Below, piece after piece: positions 1-8,505 of a stretch of DNA of 64,000 nt (positions within the stretch are counted from its first letter, which is position 1; every line of letters starts with the position of its first letter). The notes beneath the pieces were generated by a model, which worked only from the letters and a program-made list of their open reading frames with translations, was not told where the DNA came from and searched no databases. Origin of the DNA: Alphaproteobacteria bacterium (GTDB taxonomy: Bacteria > Pseudomonadota > Alphaproteobacteria > Ferrovibrionales > Ferrovibrionaceae); the NCBI GenBank assembly GCA_017307375.1, contig JAFKFH010000009.1, forward strand, positions 248,001-312,000, written 5' to 3'. Position numbers and translations under genes: made by a program.

Positions 1-686
1 TCGATCGCGACGTGACGCCGGAAGTGCTTTTCTACAACGAAGGCGGCCAGACCCGGATAGGATTGAATGCCACCAAGGGCATCGGCGACGCAGTCGTCGC
101 CTATGCCGAGTATTCCGGCGGCCGCGACCGGCCGCTGGCGGCCGACGCCCTGATCGAAGGCGTGCGGTACGGCCGGCTGCCCAATAATTCGGTCCCGGTC
201 TATCCGACCTCGTTCGACCGACGCTTCATGAACCAGCTGGCCGCGGGCTTCGCCTATGCGCTGCCGCCCAAGCTCAGCCTGAACGTCGAATACCATTACA
301 ACCAGGGGGGATTCTCGCAGGCCCAGTTCGACCGCTGGATCGCAACCGGCCAGGCGCTTGCCCCCTATGCCGCGCTGGGGGCGACCGGCCAGCTGTGGTG
401 GCAGCGCCAGTTCGCGGTCAACCAGCTCGAACCGTTCATGCGCCACCAGATCTTCCTGCGCGCCAGCCTCGACAACATCTTCGTTCCGAACCTGAACATC
501 TCCGGCGTCGCCTTCGTCTCGCCCTATGACGGCTCGTTCTCGTGGCAGGTGACGACCGACTACGCCGTCACCCCGCAGGTCTCGGTGGGCGCGCTGGTCG
601 GCGCCAATGTCGGCGGGCCGAAGACGGTCTATGGCAGCCTGCCGCAGGGTGGCAGCATCATCGGCAAGTTCCGCGTCTACTTCTGA
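1..686 (+). CDS. Outer-membrane beta-barrel protein, 3' part only
   Basis: The reading frame is open at the left edge of the window, so the N-terminus is missing; about 228 residues remain. The visible part alternates short polar and aromatic strands (for example LSLNVEYHYN and ISGVAFVSPY) and ends in GKFRVYF. A C-terminal aromatic residue of this kind is typical of beta-barrel outer-membrane proteins recognised by the Bam complex. No substrate or family can be assigned from this fragment. The stop region overlaps the stop of the convergent gluQ gene by 10 bp. Confidence 0.6.
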   Translation, partial: DRDVTPEVLFYNEGGQTRIGLNATKGIGDAVVAYAEYSGGRDRPLAADALIEGVRYGRLPNNSVPVYPTSFDRRFMNQLAAGFAYALPPKLSLNVEYHYNQGGFSQAQFDRWIATGQALAPYAALGATGQLWWQRQFAVNQLEPFMRHQIFLRASLDNIFVPNLNISGVAFVSPYDGSFSWQVTTDYAVTPQVSVGALVGANVGGPKTVYGSLPQGGSIIGKFRVYF

Positions 687-1522
687 CCGAAGCCCGCCAT
701 CGCACGCACCTCGGCCGGCGTCCGCCCGGCTTCGCGCAGCGTCCGCAAGGTCAGGGATCGATCCCGCTTGGCATAGCGCCGGCCGGTTTCGTCGGTCAGC
801 AGCCGGTGATGGCGGTAGCGCGGCACCGGCAGATCGAGCAGCGCCTGCAGCAGGCGATGGACATGGGTCGCCGGGAACAGGTCGACGCCCCGGGTCACCA
901 GGCTCACGCCCTGCAGCGCATCGTCGACGGTGACCGCCAGGTGATAGCTGGCCGGGGTCTCCTTGCGGGCCAGCACGACGTCGCCGAACACCTCCGGTTC
1001 GGCGCGCTGGACGCCGGCCGTTTCATCGATCCAGGTCAGTGCGCCGCCTGTCGCGGCCCGCGCCGCCGCGACGTCGAGGCGCCAGGCATGGGGGTCGCCG
1101 CCGGCGATCCGGCCCGCCGCCGCGGACCGGTCGAGATGGCGGCAGGTACCGGGATAGACCGGCCCGTCCGGCCCGTGCGGCGCGTGGCCGGACGCCGCGA
1201 TTTCGGCCGCGATCTGCTGGCGGGTGCAGAAACAGGGATAGACCAGGCCGAGCGACGCCAGCCGGTCGAGCGCCGCGCGGTAGTCGTCCATATGCTGGGA
1301 CTGGCGCCGTACCGGCCGCGGCCAGTCGAGGCCGAGCCAGGCAAGGTCCTCCGCGATGCCGGCAATGAACTCGGGCCGGCACCGCGTACCGTCGATATCC
1401 TCGATGCGCAGGAGGAACGTGCCCCCGGCCTCGCGGGCCGCAGCCTCGGCGATCAGCGCGGAATGAGCGTGGCCGAGGTGAAGGTAACCGGTGGGGCTCG
1501 GCGCGAAGCGGGTAATCGTCAT
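677..1522 (-). CDS. gluQ: Glutamyl-Q tRNA(Asp) synthetase (YadB/GluQ-RS)
   Basis: This 281-residue protein is a short paralogue of glutamyl-tRNA synthetase that lacks the anticodon-binding domain. The family attaches glutamate to the queuosine at the wobble base of tRNA(Asp). The start at MTITRFAPSPTGYLHLGHAHSA puts the class I HxGH-type motif (HLGH) at the N-terminus. A zinc-ligand pattern CFC...Y..TC follows near residues 110-155, and YAKRDRS near the C-terminus stands where KMSKS is found. A longer reading frame upstream of position 1522 has no family similarity, so I set the start there. It is divergent from the esterase gene. Confidence 0.92.
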   Translation of the reverse strand: MTITRFAPSPTGYLHLGHAHSALIAEAAAREAGGTFLLRIEDIDGTRCRPEFIAGIAEDLAWLGLDWPRPVRRQSQHMDDYRAALDRLASLGLVYPCFCTRQQIAAEIAASGHAPHGPDGPVYPGTCRHLDRSAAAGRIAGGDPHAWRLDVAAARAATGGALTWIDETAGVQRAEPEVFGDVVLARKETPASYHLAVTVDDALQGVSLVTRGVDLFPATHVHRLLQALLDLPVPRYRHHRLLTDETGRRYAKRDRSLTLRTLREAGRTPAEVRAMAGFGQK

Positions 1523-1586
1523 GATGGCATCGAAGATACATGAGCGCGGCTGACAGGACACCTCCGCAGCAGTTAGGGTGATCGGC

Positions 1587-2288
1587 ATGAACAGCCCGAT
1601 TCTCCTCGACGGTCCCCGCGTCGCCCCGGCATCCGGCACGGCGACGCACCTGGTCGTGCTGGTCCATGGCTATGGCGCCGACGGCAGCGACCTCATCGGT
1701 CTGGCGCCCCACTGGCAGCGCCTGCTGCCGCAGGCCGCCTTCGTCGCACCGAACGCGCCGGAGCGGATCCCCGGCATGCCCTGGGGCTATCAGTGGTTTT
1801 CGCTGAGCGCCTATGACCCGGACATGCTGCGGCGCGATCCGGTCCTGGCGCCCGGCATCTATCAGGAAATGCGCGAGGGCGCGGCGCGCGCGGCGGCGCC
1901 GCTGGCCGCGTTCCTCGACGCCGAACTGGCGCGCCACCGGCTGGGGCCGGACCGGCTGGCGCTGGTCGGGTTCAGCCAGGGGACGATGATGGCGCTGCAG
2001 GTCGGGTTGCGGCGTCATGTCGCGCCGGCGGCGATCGTCGGGTTCTCCGGCGCGCTGATCGGGGCCGACCGGCTGCCGGCCGAGATTACCGCACGGCCGC
2101 CGGTCCTGCTGATTCATGGCGACGAGGACGAAATCGTCCCGGTCGAGGCGTTGCAGGCAGGGGTTGACGGCCTGGCGGCGGCAGGCGTCGCCGTGCGCGC
2201 GCATGTCTGCGCCGGGCTAGGCCATGGAATCGACCAGGAAGGACTGGAGCTTGCCGGCGACTTCCTCGCCGAATACCTGAAGGCCTGA
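1587..2288 (+). CDS. Phospholipase/carboxylesterase-family alpha/beta hydrolase
   Basis: This 233-residue alpha/beta hydrolase of the phospholipase/carboxylesterase (acyl-protein thioesterase-like) family is probably cytosolic. VVLVHGYGADGSDL supplies the oxyanion-hole HG motif. GFSQG carries the nucleophilic serine, HGDEDEIV the aspartate and GLGHGID the histidine of the triad. The natural substrate cannot be read from sequence; small esters are usual for the family. An in-frame GTG lies three codons upstream (1578). I prefer the ATG because AGGGTG sits at a suitable distance before it. Confidence 0.85.
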   Translation: MNSPILLDGPRVAPASGTATHLVVLVHGYGADGSDLIGLAPHWQRLLPQAAFVAPNAPERIPGMPWGYQWFSLSAYDPDMLRRDPVLAPGIYQEMREGAARAAAPLAAFLDAELARHRLGPDRLALVGFSQGTMMALQVGLRRHVAPAAIVGFSGALIGADRLPAEITARPPVLLIHGDEDEIVPVEALQAGVDGLAAAGVAVRAHVCAGLGHGIDQEGLELAGDFLAEYLKA

Positions 2289-2303
2289 GCCTCCGGGGCG
2301 GCC

Positions 2304-3479
2304 ATGGATCTCGACATCCCGACCCTGTCCGTCGTCACGAGCATCAACTCGCTGATCTCGGCGACGTCGATCGGCATGCTGTGGCTGGTCCATGGCCGCT
2401 ATCCCGGGGTCGGCCACTGGACGGCCGGCGCCTTCTCGGTCTTCGCCGGCGGGGTGATCGTCGTCGCCCGGTCGGTCCTGCCCGAGCTGGTCTCGCTGGT
2501 GGCAGGCAACATCCTGATCATTGCGGGATACGGGCTGGTTCTACGCGGCCTCAACCTGTTCACCCGGCAGCCCCGGCAGCCCTTCCTCGAAATCGGCACG
2601 GTGGTCACGATCGGGGTGGCGCAGGCCGTTATCGGCCTGTCGGGTGCCCCGTTGGCGGTGCGAATCGTGCTGTTGTCGACGTTCTGCGCGGTCCTGGCGG
2701 CCGCCATGGCGCAACGCTTCTTCGCCTATGGCCGCGCCCAGCCGTTCATGGCGTCGGTCTGCCTGCTGGGCGGGTCGATCGCCGCGGGACATGCGCTGTT
2801 CATGGCGACGATCGCGCTGCTGGTGGCCTTTGGCGCCCCGACGCCCAGCCCGCTCGAACCGAACCCGGTGCGTGCCGCCACCTATTTCGAAGCCAGCCTG
2901 ATCATCATGCTGCTGGCGCTCAGCCTGATCCTGCTCGTCACCCGCCGGCTGGAGCTCGAACTCGGCCGGCTGGCCGCGTTCGACGAACTGACCGGCTGCT
3001 ATACGCGCCGCGCCTTTCTCGCCGAATGCGGCAACGAACTGGCGCGGATCGGCCGCGAAGGCGGCCGCTGTGCAGTGGTGATGTTCGACGCCGACAATTT
3101 CAAGTCGGTCAACGACGGGCACGGCCACCATGTCGGCGATGCGGTGCTGGCCGAGATCGCCCGCCGGGTCGCCGCCTGCCTGGAACCGCAGGACCGGCTG
3201 GGCCGCCAGGGGGGTGAGGAGTTCTGCGCCCTGCTGGCCAATACCGGGCAGGAACGGGCGCAGATGCGGGCCGAGGAATTGCGCCGGGCGGTGGCCGAAC
3301 GGCCGATCCAGCTCGGCGACCAGGAAATCGCGGTGACGATCAGCCTGGGGGTGGCGATCAGCCCGGATCACGCCACCGAGATGGCCGGCCTGCTGAAGGC
3401 GGCCGACGGGGCGCTCTACCGCGCCAAGCACGGCGGCCGCAACCGGGTGGAGGTAGCCCCTCTCCCGGCCGCGACCTGA
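2304..3479 (+). CDS. Membrane-anchored diguanylate cyclase (GGEEF)
   Basis: This 391-residue protein has roughly six hydrophobic segments in residues 1-215, followed by a GGDEF domain. The active-site loop reads RQGGEEF, an accepted GGDEF variant, and FDADNFKSVNDGHGH carries the metal and substrate residues. Cyclic di-GMP synthesis is therefore likely. The five-residue spacer before GGEEF is preceded by EPQD rather than RxxD, so the usual product-inhibition I-site is absent. The membrane part has no recognised sensory domain. It lies 15 bp after the esterase gene and may be co-transcribed with it. Confidence 0.88.
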   Translation: MDLDIPTLSVVTSINSLISATSIGMLWLVHGRYPGVGHWTAGAFSVFAGGVIVVARSVLPELVSLVAGNILIIAGYGLVLRGLNLFTRQPRQPFLEIGTVVTIGVAQAVIGLSGAPLAVRIVLLSTFCAVLAAAMAQRFFAYGRAQPFMASVCLLGGSIAAGHALFMATIALLVAFGAPTPSPLEPNPVRAATYFEASLIIMLLALSLILLVTRRLELELGRLAAFDELTGCYTRRAFLAECGNELARIGREGGRCAVVMFDADNFKSVNDGHGHHVGDAVLAEIARRVAACLEPQDRLGRQGGEEFCALLANTGQERAQMRAEELRRAVAERPIQLGDQEIAVTISLGVAISPDHATEMAGLLKAADGALYRAKHGGRNRVEVAPLPAAT

Positions 3480-3489
3480 CGGGCTCGGT

Positions 3490-4251
3490 TCAGCGCGGCG
3501 CCATGCGGATGGCGCCGTCGAGGCGGATGGTCTCGCCGTTCAGCATCGTGTTCTCGGCAATGTGGCGGGCAAGCCTGGCATATTCCTCCGGCTGGCCCAG
3601 GCGGCGCGGGAACGGCACCGAGGCGGCCAGGCTGTCCTGCGCTTCCTGCGGCAGGCCCTTGAGCATCGGGGTCAGGAACAGGCCCGGGGCGATCGTGCAG
3701 ACGCGGATGCCGAACTGGGCGAATTCGCGCGCCAGCGGCAGCGTCAGCCCGACGACACCGGCCTTCGACGAGGCATAGGCGGGCTGGCCGATCTGGCCGT
3801 CGAACGCCGCGACCGAGGCGGTGTTGACGATGACGCCGCGCTCGTTGTCGGCCAGCGGCTCCAGCTTCTGCATGGCCGCCGCGGCCAGGCGGATCATGTT
3901 GAAGGTGCCGATCAGGTTGACGCGGATCACCTTTTCATAGGCGGCGAGCGCCAGCGGGCCGTCCTTGCCGACCGCCTTGGCCGGGGTGCCGACGCCGGCG
4001 CAGTTGACCAGCATGCGCGCCGGGCCGTGGGCCGCGGCCGCCTTGGCCAGCGCCGCCTCGGCGCTGTCGGAAGAACCGACGTCGCATTCGACGGCGACGC
4101 CGCCGATTTCCCTGGCCAGTTCCTCGGCCGCGGCGACGTTCATGTCGGCCAGCGCGACCTTGGCGCCGGCGGCGGCGAGTTCGCGGGCGGTGGCGGCCCC
4201 AAGGCCCGAAGCGCCGCCGGTCACGACCGCGGCAATGCCGTTCAACTGCAT
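3490..4251 (-). CDS. Short-chain dehydrogenase, HSD10/3-hydroxyacyl-CoA dehydrogenase-like
   Basis: This 253-residue NAD-dependent short-chain dehydrogenase carries the cofactor motif TGGASGLG, the NCAG motif and the catalytic YASSK. Overall layout resembles type 2 3-hydroxyacyl-CoA dehydrogenase (HSD17B10), including the insert around [18 protein letters not shown] and the C-terminal [14 protein letters not shown]. That would fit fatty-acid or branched-chain amino-acid breakdown, but the substrate is inferred. The start at MQLNG is chosen because GGGGAA precedes it; the 15 codons further upstream are not family-like. It converges on the diguanylate cyclase gene. Confidence 0.85.
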   Translation of the reverse strand: MQLNGIAAVVTGGASGLGAATARELAAAGAKVALADMNVAAAEELAREIGGVAVECDVGSSDSAEAALAKAAAAHGPARMLVNCAGVGTPAKAVGKDGPLALAAYEKVIRVNLIGTFNMIRLAAAAMQKLEPLADNERGVIVNTASVAAFDGQIGQPAYASSKAGVVGLTLPLAREFAQFGIRVCTIAPGLFLTPMLKGLPQEAQDSLAASVPFPRRLGQPEEYARLARHIAENTMLNGETIRLDGAIRMAPR

Positions 4252-4342
4252 TTGTTGTTCCCCACAACAGTCATCATGGAGGTGGCTGTGTAGCAAATCC
4301 CGACCGGGCTGGCGAGGGGCCGCCTGCGGGCCGGATTAAAGA

Positions 4343-4360
4343 CATAAGGATTTCTTTATA
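4343..4360. promoter_or_regulatory. Candidate SahR/SamR-type operator upstream of ahcY
   Basis: The sequence CATAAGGA-TT-TCTTTATA is an imperfect dyad in an AT-rich patch just upstream of the ahcY -35 box. ArsR-type regulators of the S-adenosylmethionine/homocysteine cycle bind sites built on ATAAAGA...TCTTTAT. The match is to a recalled motif; no regulator gene is in the window. Confidence 0.5.
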
Positions 4361-4366
4361 TGCTGC

Positions 4367-4395
4367 TGGACAGGGCGCCGGGCCGCTGCTATAGA
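4367..4395 (+). promoter_or_regulatory. Sigma-70-type promoter of ahcY
   Basis: TGGACA (4367-4372) and TATAGA (4390-4395) are separated by 17 bp, each one mismatch from consensus. Transcription would begin near 4402, giving a leader of about 40 nt with AAGGAG 10 nt before the ahcY ATG. Confidence 0.65.
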
Positions 4396-4443
4396 CCGAG
4401 CCAGCAGAAGTCCCGCCCAGGGCAACCAAGGAGCAAAAGCGTC

Positions 4444-5829
4444 ATGACGGATTATGTGGTCAAGGACCTCGGCCTCGCCGACTGGGGCCGCAAGGAAATC
4501 ACCATCGCCGAAACCGAGATGCCCGGCCTGATGGCGCTGCGCGAGGAATTCGGCGCGTCGCAGCCGCTGAAGGGCGCGCGCATCGCCGGCTCGCTGCACA
4601 TGACGATCCAGACCGCGGTGCTGATCGAGACGCTGAAGGCGCTCGGCGCCGATGTCCGCTGGGCCTCGTGCAACATCTTCTCGACCCAGGACCAGGCCGC
4701 CGCCGCGATCGCCGCCGCCGGCATCCCGGTGTTCGCGGTCAAGGGCGAGAGCCTGGCCGACTATTGGGAATATACCCACAAGATCTTCGAGTTCGCCGAC
4801 GGCGCGAACATGATCCTGGACGACGGCGGCGACGCCACGCTGCTGATGCATCTCGGCCCCCGCGCCGAGCAGGATCCGTCGCTGATCGCCAAGCCGACCA
4901 ACGAGGAAGAGGAAGCCCTGTTCGCGGCGATGAAGAAGCGCATCGCCGAGCAGCCGGGCTGGTACTCGCGGATGGCCGAGAAGATCCGCGGCGTCTCGGA
5001 GGAGACCACCACGGGCGTCCATCGCCTCTACCAGATGCAGCAGGAAGGCCGCCTGCGCTTCCCCGCCATCAACGTCAACGACAGCGTGACCAAGTCGAAG
5101 TTCGACAACCTCTACGGCTGCCGTGAAAGCCTGGTCGACGGCATCAAGCGCGCCACCGACGTGATGATGGCCGGCAAGGTCGCAGTCGTCGCCGGCTACG
5201 GCGACGTCGGCAAGGGCTCAGCCGCCTCGCTGCGCAGCCAGGGCGCCCGCGTGCTGGTCACCGAGATCGACCCGATCTGCGCGCTGCAGGCGGCGATGGA
5301 AGGCTACCAGGTGGTGACGATGGAAGAGGCCGCCCCGCTCGGCGACATCTTCGTCACCGCCACCGGCAATGTCGACGTCATCACGCTCGACCACATGCGC
5401 CAGATGAAGGATCGCGCGATCGTCTCCAACATCGGTCACTTCGATTCGGAGATCCAGATCGGCGCGCTGAAGAACTACCCCTGGCACAACGTCAAGCCGC
5501 AGGTCGACGAGGTTGAATTCCCCGACGGCAAGCGCCTGATCGTGCTGGCCGAAGGCCGGCTGGTCAATCTCGGCTGCGCGACCGGCCATCCGAGCTTCGT
5601 GATGAGCGCGTCGTTCACCAACCAGGTGCTGGCGCAGATCGAGCTGTGGGGCAACACGGCCAAGTACGAGAAGAAGGTCTACACCCTGCCCAAGCATCTC
5701 GACGAGAAGGTGGCCTCGCTGCATCTCGCCAAGCTCGGCGTGCACCTGACCAAGCTGACCGACCAGCAGTCGGCCTATATCGGCGTCAACACGGCCGGCC
5801 CATTCAAGCCCGACCACTACCGTTACTGA
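4444..5829 (+). CDS. ahcY: Adenosylhomocysteinase
   Basis: This 461-residue S-adenosylhomocysteine hydrolase splits SAH into adenosine and homocysteine in the cytosol, relieving product inhibition of methyltransferases. Visible family signatures are [15 protein letters not shown], the NAD-binding [12 protein letters not shown] and the C-terminal KPDHYRY. The start follows an AAGGAG ribosome site; 28 additional in-frame codons upstream lie over the promoter and are not part of the protein. It has its own promoter, a candidate operator and a strong terminator, so it is probably monocistronic although divL follows. metY, another homocysteine gene, lies at 59.6 kb. Confidence 0.97.
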   Translation: MTDYVVKDLGLADWGRKEITIAETEMPGLMALREEFGASQPLKGARIAGSLHMTIQTAVLIETLKALGADVRWASCNIFSTQDQAAAAIAAAGIPVFAVKGESLADYWEYTHKIFEFADGANMILDDGGDATLLMHLGPRAEQDPSLIAKPTNEEEEALFAAMKKRIAEQPGWYSRMAEKIRGVSEETTTGVHRLYQMQQEGRLRFPAINVNDSVTKSKFDNLYGCRESLVDGIKRATDVMMAGKVAVVAGYGDVGKGSAASLRSQGARVLVTEIDPICALQAAMEGYQVVTMEEAAPLGDIFVTATGNVDVITLDHMRQMKDRAIVSNIGHFDSEIQIGALKNYPWHNVKPQVDEVEFPDGKRLIVLAEGRLVNLGCATGHPSFVMSASFTNQVLAQIELWGNTAKYEKKVYTLPKHLDEKVASLHLAKLGVHLTKLTDQQSAYIGVNTAGPFKPDHYRY

Positions 5830-5873
5830 CGGGCGCTGACAGCTTCCGGGTCACTGCGACCCGGTGCGGAGCG

Positions 5874-5906
5874 GACGGCGGCAGGCAACTGCCGCCGTCT
5901 TTCTTT
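5874..5906 (+). terminator. Intrinsic terminator of ahcY
   Basis: A perfect 11-bp stem (GACGGCGGCAG with CTGCCGCCGTC) closed by a GCAA tetraloop is followed by TTTCTTT. A smaller hairpin (5846-5864, 7-bp stem) precedes it. Immediately after it, CCGCCGTCATTCTT occurs twice (5907-5920 and 5922-5935), partly repeating the terminator arm. Confidence 0.88.
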
Positions 5907-6014
5907 CCGCCGTCATTCTTCCCGCCGTCATTCTTCTCGGGCCACCTGGCTACATGCTATGCTGCCGGCCGTGCCGATCATTCGCCCTTCATCGTCGCTC
6001 CACGGGTCCGGCCG

Positions 6015-8039
6015 GTGAGCACCCTCGAAATCGCGCTGGCCCTGGCCCTTGCCGCCACCGCCGGCACGGCCTGGTCGTGGCGGCGCGCATGGCGGCGGGC
6101 CATCGCCGTCCCGCCGACTGAAGCGGCAGCACCCGAACTGCCGGTCGAGCCGGCGCCGGTGCCGGCCCCGGCGATCGAAACCCTGGATGCCGCCCCGTTC
6201 CCGGCGTGGCGCCGCGATGCCGACGGCCAGCTGGTCTGGGTCAATACGCGCTACCGCGAAATGGTCGAGGCGGATGCGGGGCGCATCCTGGCCGAGCAGA
6301 TCGAGCTGGCCTCGGGCCTCGATCCCGAGCAGCCGCGCCGGCTGGCGCGCAAGGCGCTGGAAGGCGGCGGCCGCGCCAGCGAGACGCGGCGCTTCGTGGT
6401 CGCCGGTGATCGCCGTTCCTACCGCATCCACGAATGCGCCCTGCCCGATGGCGGCACCGCGGGCTTCGGCCAGGATGCGACGCCCGAGGAAGATGCGCGC
6501 GGCCAGCTGCGCCGGCATGTCGAGGCGCATGGCGAGGTGCTGCAGAACCTCGCCACCGCGATCGCGGTCTACAGCCCGGACAAGCGGCTGACCCTCTATA
6601 ACCGCGCCTATGCCAAGCTGTGGCGCCTCGACGAGGTCTGGCTCGCCTCGCAGCCGCGCTACGGCGAGGTGCTCGAAGCCCTGCGCGAGGCGCGCCGCCT
6701 GCCCGAGCAGATCGACTGGCAGCATTTCAAGCGCGGCCAGCTCGATCTGTTCACCGCGGTCCTGGAACCGCGCGAGGAATGGATGCATCTGCCCGACGGC
6801 TCGACGCTGCGGGTGGTGGTCACGCCGCATCCGCTGGGTGGCCTGCTGTTCACCTACGAGGACGTCACCGACCGCCTGCTGCTGGAGCGCGACCGCAATA
6901 CGCTCGCCGCCGTGCAGCGCGCCACCCTCGACAATCTCTACGAGGGCGTCGTGGTCTATCGCGGCGACGGGCGCGTCGGCCTCTACAACGCCGCCTTCGC
7001 CAAGCTGTGGGGGGTCGACGAGGCTGCCCTCGCCGCCGAGCCGCATATCACCGAGGTGATCGACGGCGCCCGCGCGCTGCTCGACGACGGCGACGACTGG
7101 CCGGCCAAGCGCGACGAACTGATGGAAGCCTATCTGCACCGCGAGGGGCGGATGGGGCGGATGGAGCGCCACGACGGCTCGATCCTGCATTATGCCGCGA
7201 TGCCGCTGCCCGACGGGGCGATGCTGTTCACCTATCTCGACGTCACCGATTCGGCGCGCATCGAACGCGCGCTGCGCGAACGCAACGAGGCGCTGCAGGC
7301 CGCCGACCAGCTCAAGTCCGAATTCATCGCCAACGTCTCCTACGAGCTGCGCACGCCGCTGAACGCGATCATCGGCTTTGCCGAACTGCTGAACTCGAAG
7401 CTGTTCGGCGCGCTGAACGACAAGCAGCGCGAATACGGCGACAACATCGTCGATTCGGCGCATCAGCTGCTGATGCTGGTCAACGACATGCTCGACCTGG
7501 CCATCATCGAGGCCGGCCACATGGCGCTCGAACCCAACCTGTTCGATCCCTATCCGGTGATCGGCGCGATCCTGGCACTGACCCGCGAGCGCGCGCGGCG
7601 CCAGAACCTGACCGTCGAGATGGATTGTCCGCCCGATATCGGCGGCATCGTCGCCGACGAGCGGCGGATCAAGCAGGTCCTGTTCAACCTGATCTCCAAT
7701 GCCATCAAGTTCACCCCGCCGGGCGGCCGCGTCGTGGTCACCGCCCGCCGCGCCGGCGACGACGTCACCCTGACCGTCGCCGACAACGGCATCGGCATTC
7801 CCGAACCGCAGCACACGCTGGTGTTCGAGAAATTCCGCAAGTCGGGGTCGGGCACGCGCCAGCCCGGCATCGGCGTCGGGCTTGCCCTCGTCCGCTCGTT
7901 CGTCGAGTTGCATGGCGGCACGGTCAGCCTGCATTCGGCGCCCGGCCAGGGCACCAGCGTCACCTGCACCCTGCCCGCGCGCACCGCGCCGGGCACACTG
8001 GTCCCCGGCGAAGGCAGCGAGGCACGTCTGGCCGGCTGA
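6015..8039 (+). CDS. divL: DivL-type PAS-domain pseudo-histidine kinase
   Basis: This 674-residue protein has one N-terminal membrane segment (residues 4-20), a Pro/Ala-rich linker, several PAS-like domains (about 55-430), a HisKA-like dimerisation domain and a HATPase domain. The H-box reads NVSYELRTPL: Tyr443 (codon 7341-7343) stands where the phosphoacceptor histidine belongs. This is the hallmark of Caulobacter DivL, which controls the CckA-CtrA cell-cycle pathway rather than acting as a simple kinase. The ATP-binding N, G1 and G2 motifs look intact (NLISNAIKF, DNGIGIP, GIGVGLAL). The GTG at 6015 is the best start; the frame stays open upstream only because it overlaps ahcY. Adjacency to ahcY is, as I recall, common in alphaproteobacteria. 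Confidence 0.88.
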   Translation: MSTLEIALALALAATAGTAWSWRRAWRRAIAVPPTEAAAPELPVEPAPVPAPAIETLDAAPFPAWRRDADGQLVWVNTRYREMVEADAGRILAEQIELASGLDPEQPRRLARKALEGGGRASETRRFVVAGDRRSYRIHECALPDGGTAGFGQDATPEEDARGQLRRHVEAHGEVLQNLATAIAVYSPDKRLTLYNRAYAKLWRLDEVWLASQPRYGEVLEALREARRLPEQIDWQHFKRGQLDLFTAVLEPREEWMHLPDGSTLRVVVTPHPLGGLLFTYEDVTDRLLLERDRNTLAAVQRATLDNLYEGVVVYRGDGRVGLYNAAFAKLWGVDEAALAAEPHITEVIDGARALLDDGDDWPAKRDELMEAYLHREGRMGRMERHDGSILHYAAMPLPDGAMLFTYLDVTDSARIERALRERNEALQAADQLKSEFIANVSYELRTPLNAIIGFAELLNSKLFGALNDKQREYGDNIVDSAHQLLMLVNDMLDLAIIEAGHMALEPNLFDPYPVIGAILALTRERARRQNLTVEMDCPPDIGGIVADERRIKQVLFNLISNAIKFTPPGGRVVVTARRAGDDVTLTVADNGIGIPEPQHTLVFEKFRKSGSGTRQPGIGVGLALVRSFVELHGGTVSLHSAPGQGTSVTCTLPARTAPGTLVPGEGSEARLAG

Positions 8040-8082
8040 CGCGTTATAGTGGGTGACAGCAGTAGCCCAGAGGTCCGTTCCG

Positions 8083-8505
8083 ATGATCCGACGCCACGTT
8101 CTTCCCGCCATCGCCCTGCTTGCCGGCCTGACGGTCGGCGCCTGCGCCGCCCCGGCTGCGTCCGAGCCCACGCTCGAGGGGCGCGACTGGACGGCGATTC
8201 AGCTGAACGGCAAGCCGATCCGGCTGATCGAGAACCAGTCGCCGCCGAACCTGACCTTCGATGCCACGAGCGGCCGCGTCACCGGCTCGACCGGCTGCAA
8301 TTCGCTGAGCGGCAGCTATCGCGTCCAGGGCGACACGATCACGATCGAGAAGGTCGCGACCACGCGCCGCGCCTGCATGAACGGCATGGATACCGAACAA
8401 CCGTTCCTTGCCGCGCTGAACCAGGCACGTCAGTGGAAGATTGCCGGCGGCCTGCTGACCCTGAGCGACGGCGCCGGTCAGGCGCTGGCGGTCCTCAAGC
8501 CGTAG
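8083..8505 (+). CDS. META/HslJ-domain lipoprotein
   Basis: This 140-residue secreted protein has a signal peptide ending in a lipobox-like LTVGAC, so Cys23 would be the lipidated residue. The mature part is a single META domain of the HslJ type (LEGRDWTAIQLNGKPI, then TGSTGCNSLSGSY and TTRRACMNGMDTEQ). The family is linked to heat-shock and drug tolerance in enterobacteria, but the molecular role is unknown. The ATG at 8083 is preferred over an upstream in-frame ATG at 8053 because it starts the signal peptide. The gene ends 11 bp inside the convergent reductase gene. Confidence 0.85.
   Translation: MIRRHVLPAIALLAGLTVGACAAPAASEPTLEGRDWTAIQLNGKPIRLIENQSPPNLTFDATSGRVTGSTGCNSLSGSYRVQGDTITIEKVATTRRACMNGMDTEQPFLAALNQARQWKIAGGLLTLSDGAGQALAVLKP

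Noticed and set aside
4321-4443. An SAH riboswitch before ahcY
   Set aside because: The leader of about 40 nt is too short and I see no long-range pairing; a protein operator fits better.
5646-6014. N-terminal extension of the divL frame
   Set aside because: It runs through the end of ahcY and its terminator; the encoded residues are shadow sequence.
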